NCBI GenBank assembly: GCA_019323235.1
Contig: JAHWHN010000135.1
Span: forward strand, 1 to 6,161
From: Candidatus Woesearchaeota archaeon
GTDB lineage: Archaea; Nanobdellota; Nanobdellia; Woesearchaeales; JABIAG01
Direction of reading: 5' to 3'
DNA length: 6,161 nt
Numbering within the stretch: position 1 is the stretch's first letter; the number at the start of each line of letters is the position of its first letter. The notes beneath the pieces were generated by a model, which had not been told where the DNA came from, ran no database searches, and was given only the letters and a program-made list of their open reading frames with translations. The position numbers were made by a program, and so were the translations under genes. Positions 5,992 to 6,161 of the stretch are shown here, piece after piece.

Positions 5992-6161
5992 ATGAATAAA
6001 GAACATAAATGTTGTTGCGGAGAATGGACAGGTGCAAAATGCAATTGCAATAAACCTGAAAAATATTATATGTCATGGGATGAGTATGATACATTAGTAG
6101 ATTATTTAATTTCAGCTACTAATGCTAGCGATTTTAAGTACATATGCGGCATTCCACGAGG
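5992..6161 (+). CDS. Probable phosphoribosyltransferase with Cys-rich N-terminus (3' truncated by window edge)
   Basis: Only the first 56 full codons are in the window. AGGAGA at 5982-5987 lies four bases before ATG 5992 and overlaps the polymerase stop, so the start is firm. Residues 1-22 contain five cysteines (C7, C8, C9, C17, C19) in a CCCG...CNC pattern that could hold a metal ion. From residue 25 the sequence YYMSWDEYDTLVDYLI, then a strand YICGIPRG reaching the window edge, resembles the opening of type I phosphoribosyltransferases such as E. coli Gpt (YIVTWDMLQ, then IIAVSRGGL). Those enzymes transfer ribose phosphate from PRPP to purine bases. The PRPP-binding motif that would confirm this lies outside the window. 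Placement behind a 7-deazaguanine pair and a polymerase suggests a role in base salvage or modified-nucleotide supply, which is inference. The existence of the gene is nearly certain; the function is moderately supported. Confidence 0.65.
   Translation, partial: MNKEHKCCCGEWTGAKCNCNKPEKYYMSWDEYDTLVDYLISATNASDFKYICGIPR

Overview
The window looks like a piece of a tailed-phage genome related to T4. It is strongly AT-rich, every gene is on the + strand, and the genes are packed with stop/start overlaps and purine-rich Shine-Dalgarno sites. The anchor is a complete family B DNA polymerase (865 aa) whose exonuclease and polymerase motifs align by eye with T4 gp43. The host cannot be named from the sequence. 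The clear SD sites argue against a host that ignores SD signals. Comparable gene sets (gp43-type polymerase plus queuosine-pathway genes) are known from several AT-rich T4-like phages, including some of marine bacteria and of Campylobacter.

Layout, left to right: the 3' end of an unrecognised gene (3-347); a 222-aa protein with two GroES-like folds in tandem (350-1018); four small or medium unrecognised genes (1011-1235, 1232-1444, 1446-1955, and the membrane protein at 1955-2158); a 46-aa lysine-rich micro-gene starting inside the membrane-protein gene (2130-2270); queD (2270-2680) and queE (2673-3386); the DNA polymerase (3386-5983); and the 5' end of a probable phosphoribosyltransferase with a cysteine-rich N-terminus (5992 to the window end).

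How they fit together: QueD and QueE are consecutive enzymes of 7-deazaguanine synthesis (dihydroneopterin triphosphate to 6-carboxytetrahydropterin to 7-carboxy-7-deazaguanine). In phages this route usually feeds modification of DNA guanines, which protects against restriction. Here the two genes run directly into the replicative polymerase, and a putative purine-type phosphoribosyltransferase follows. This reads as a DNA precursor, modification and replication cluster. The GroES-like protein probably assists the host chaperonin, as T4 gp31 does for capsid protein folding. Its duplicated fold is the most unusual thing in the window.

There is no non-coding stretch longer than about ten bases between genes. 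I found no promoter, terminator, tRNA, CRISPR array, repeat array or mobile element. The whole block is probably one transcript started upstream of the window.
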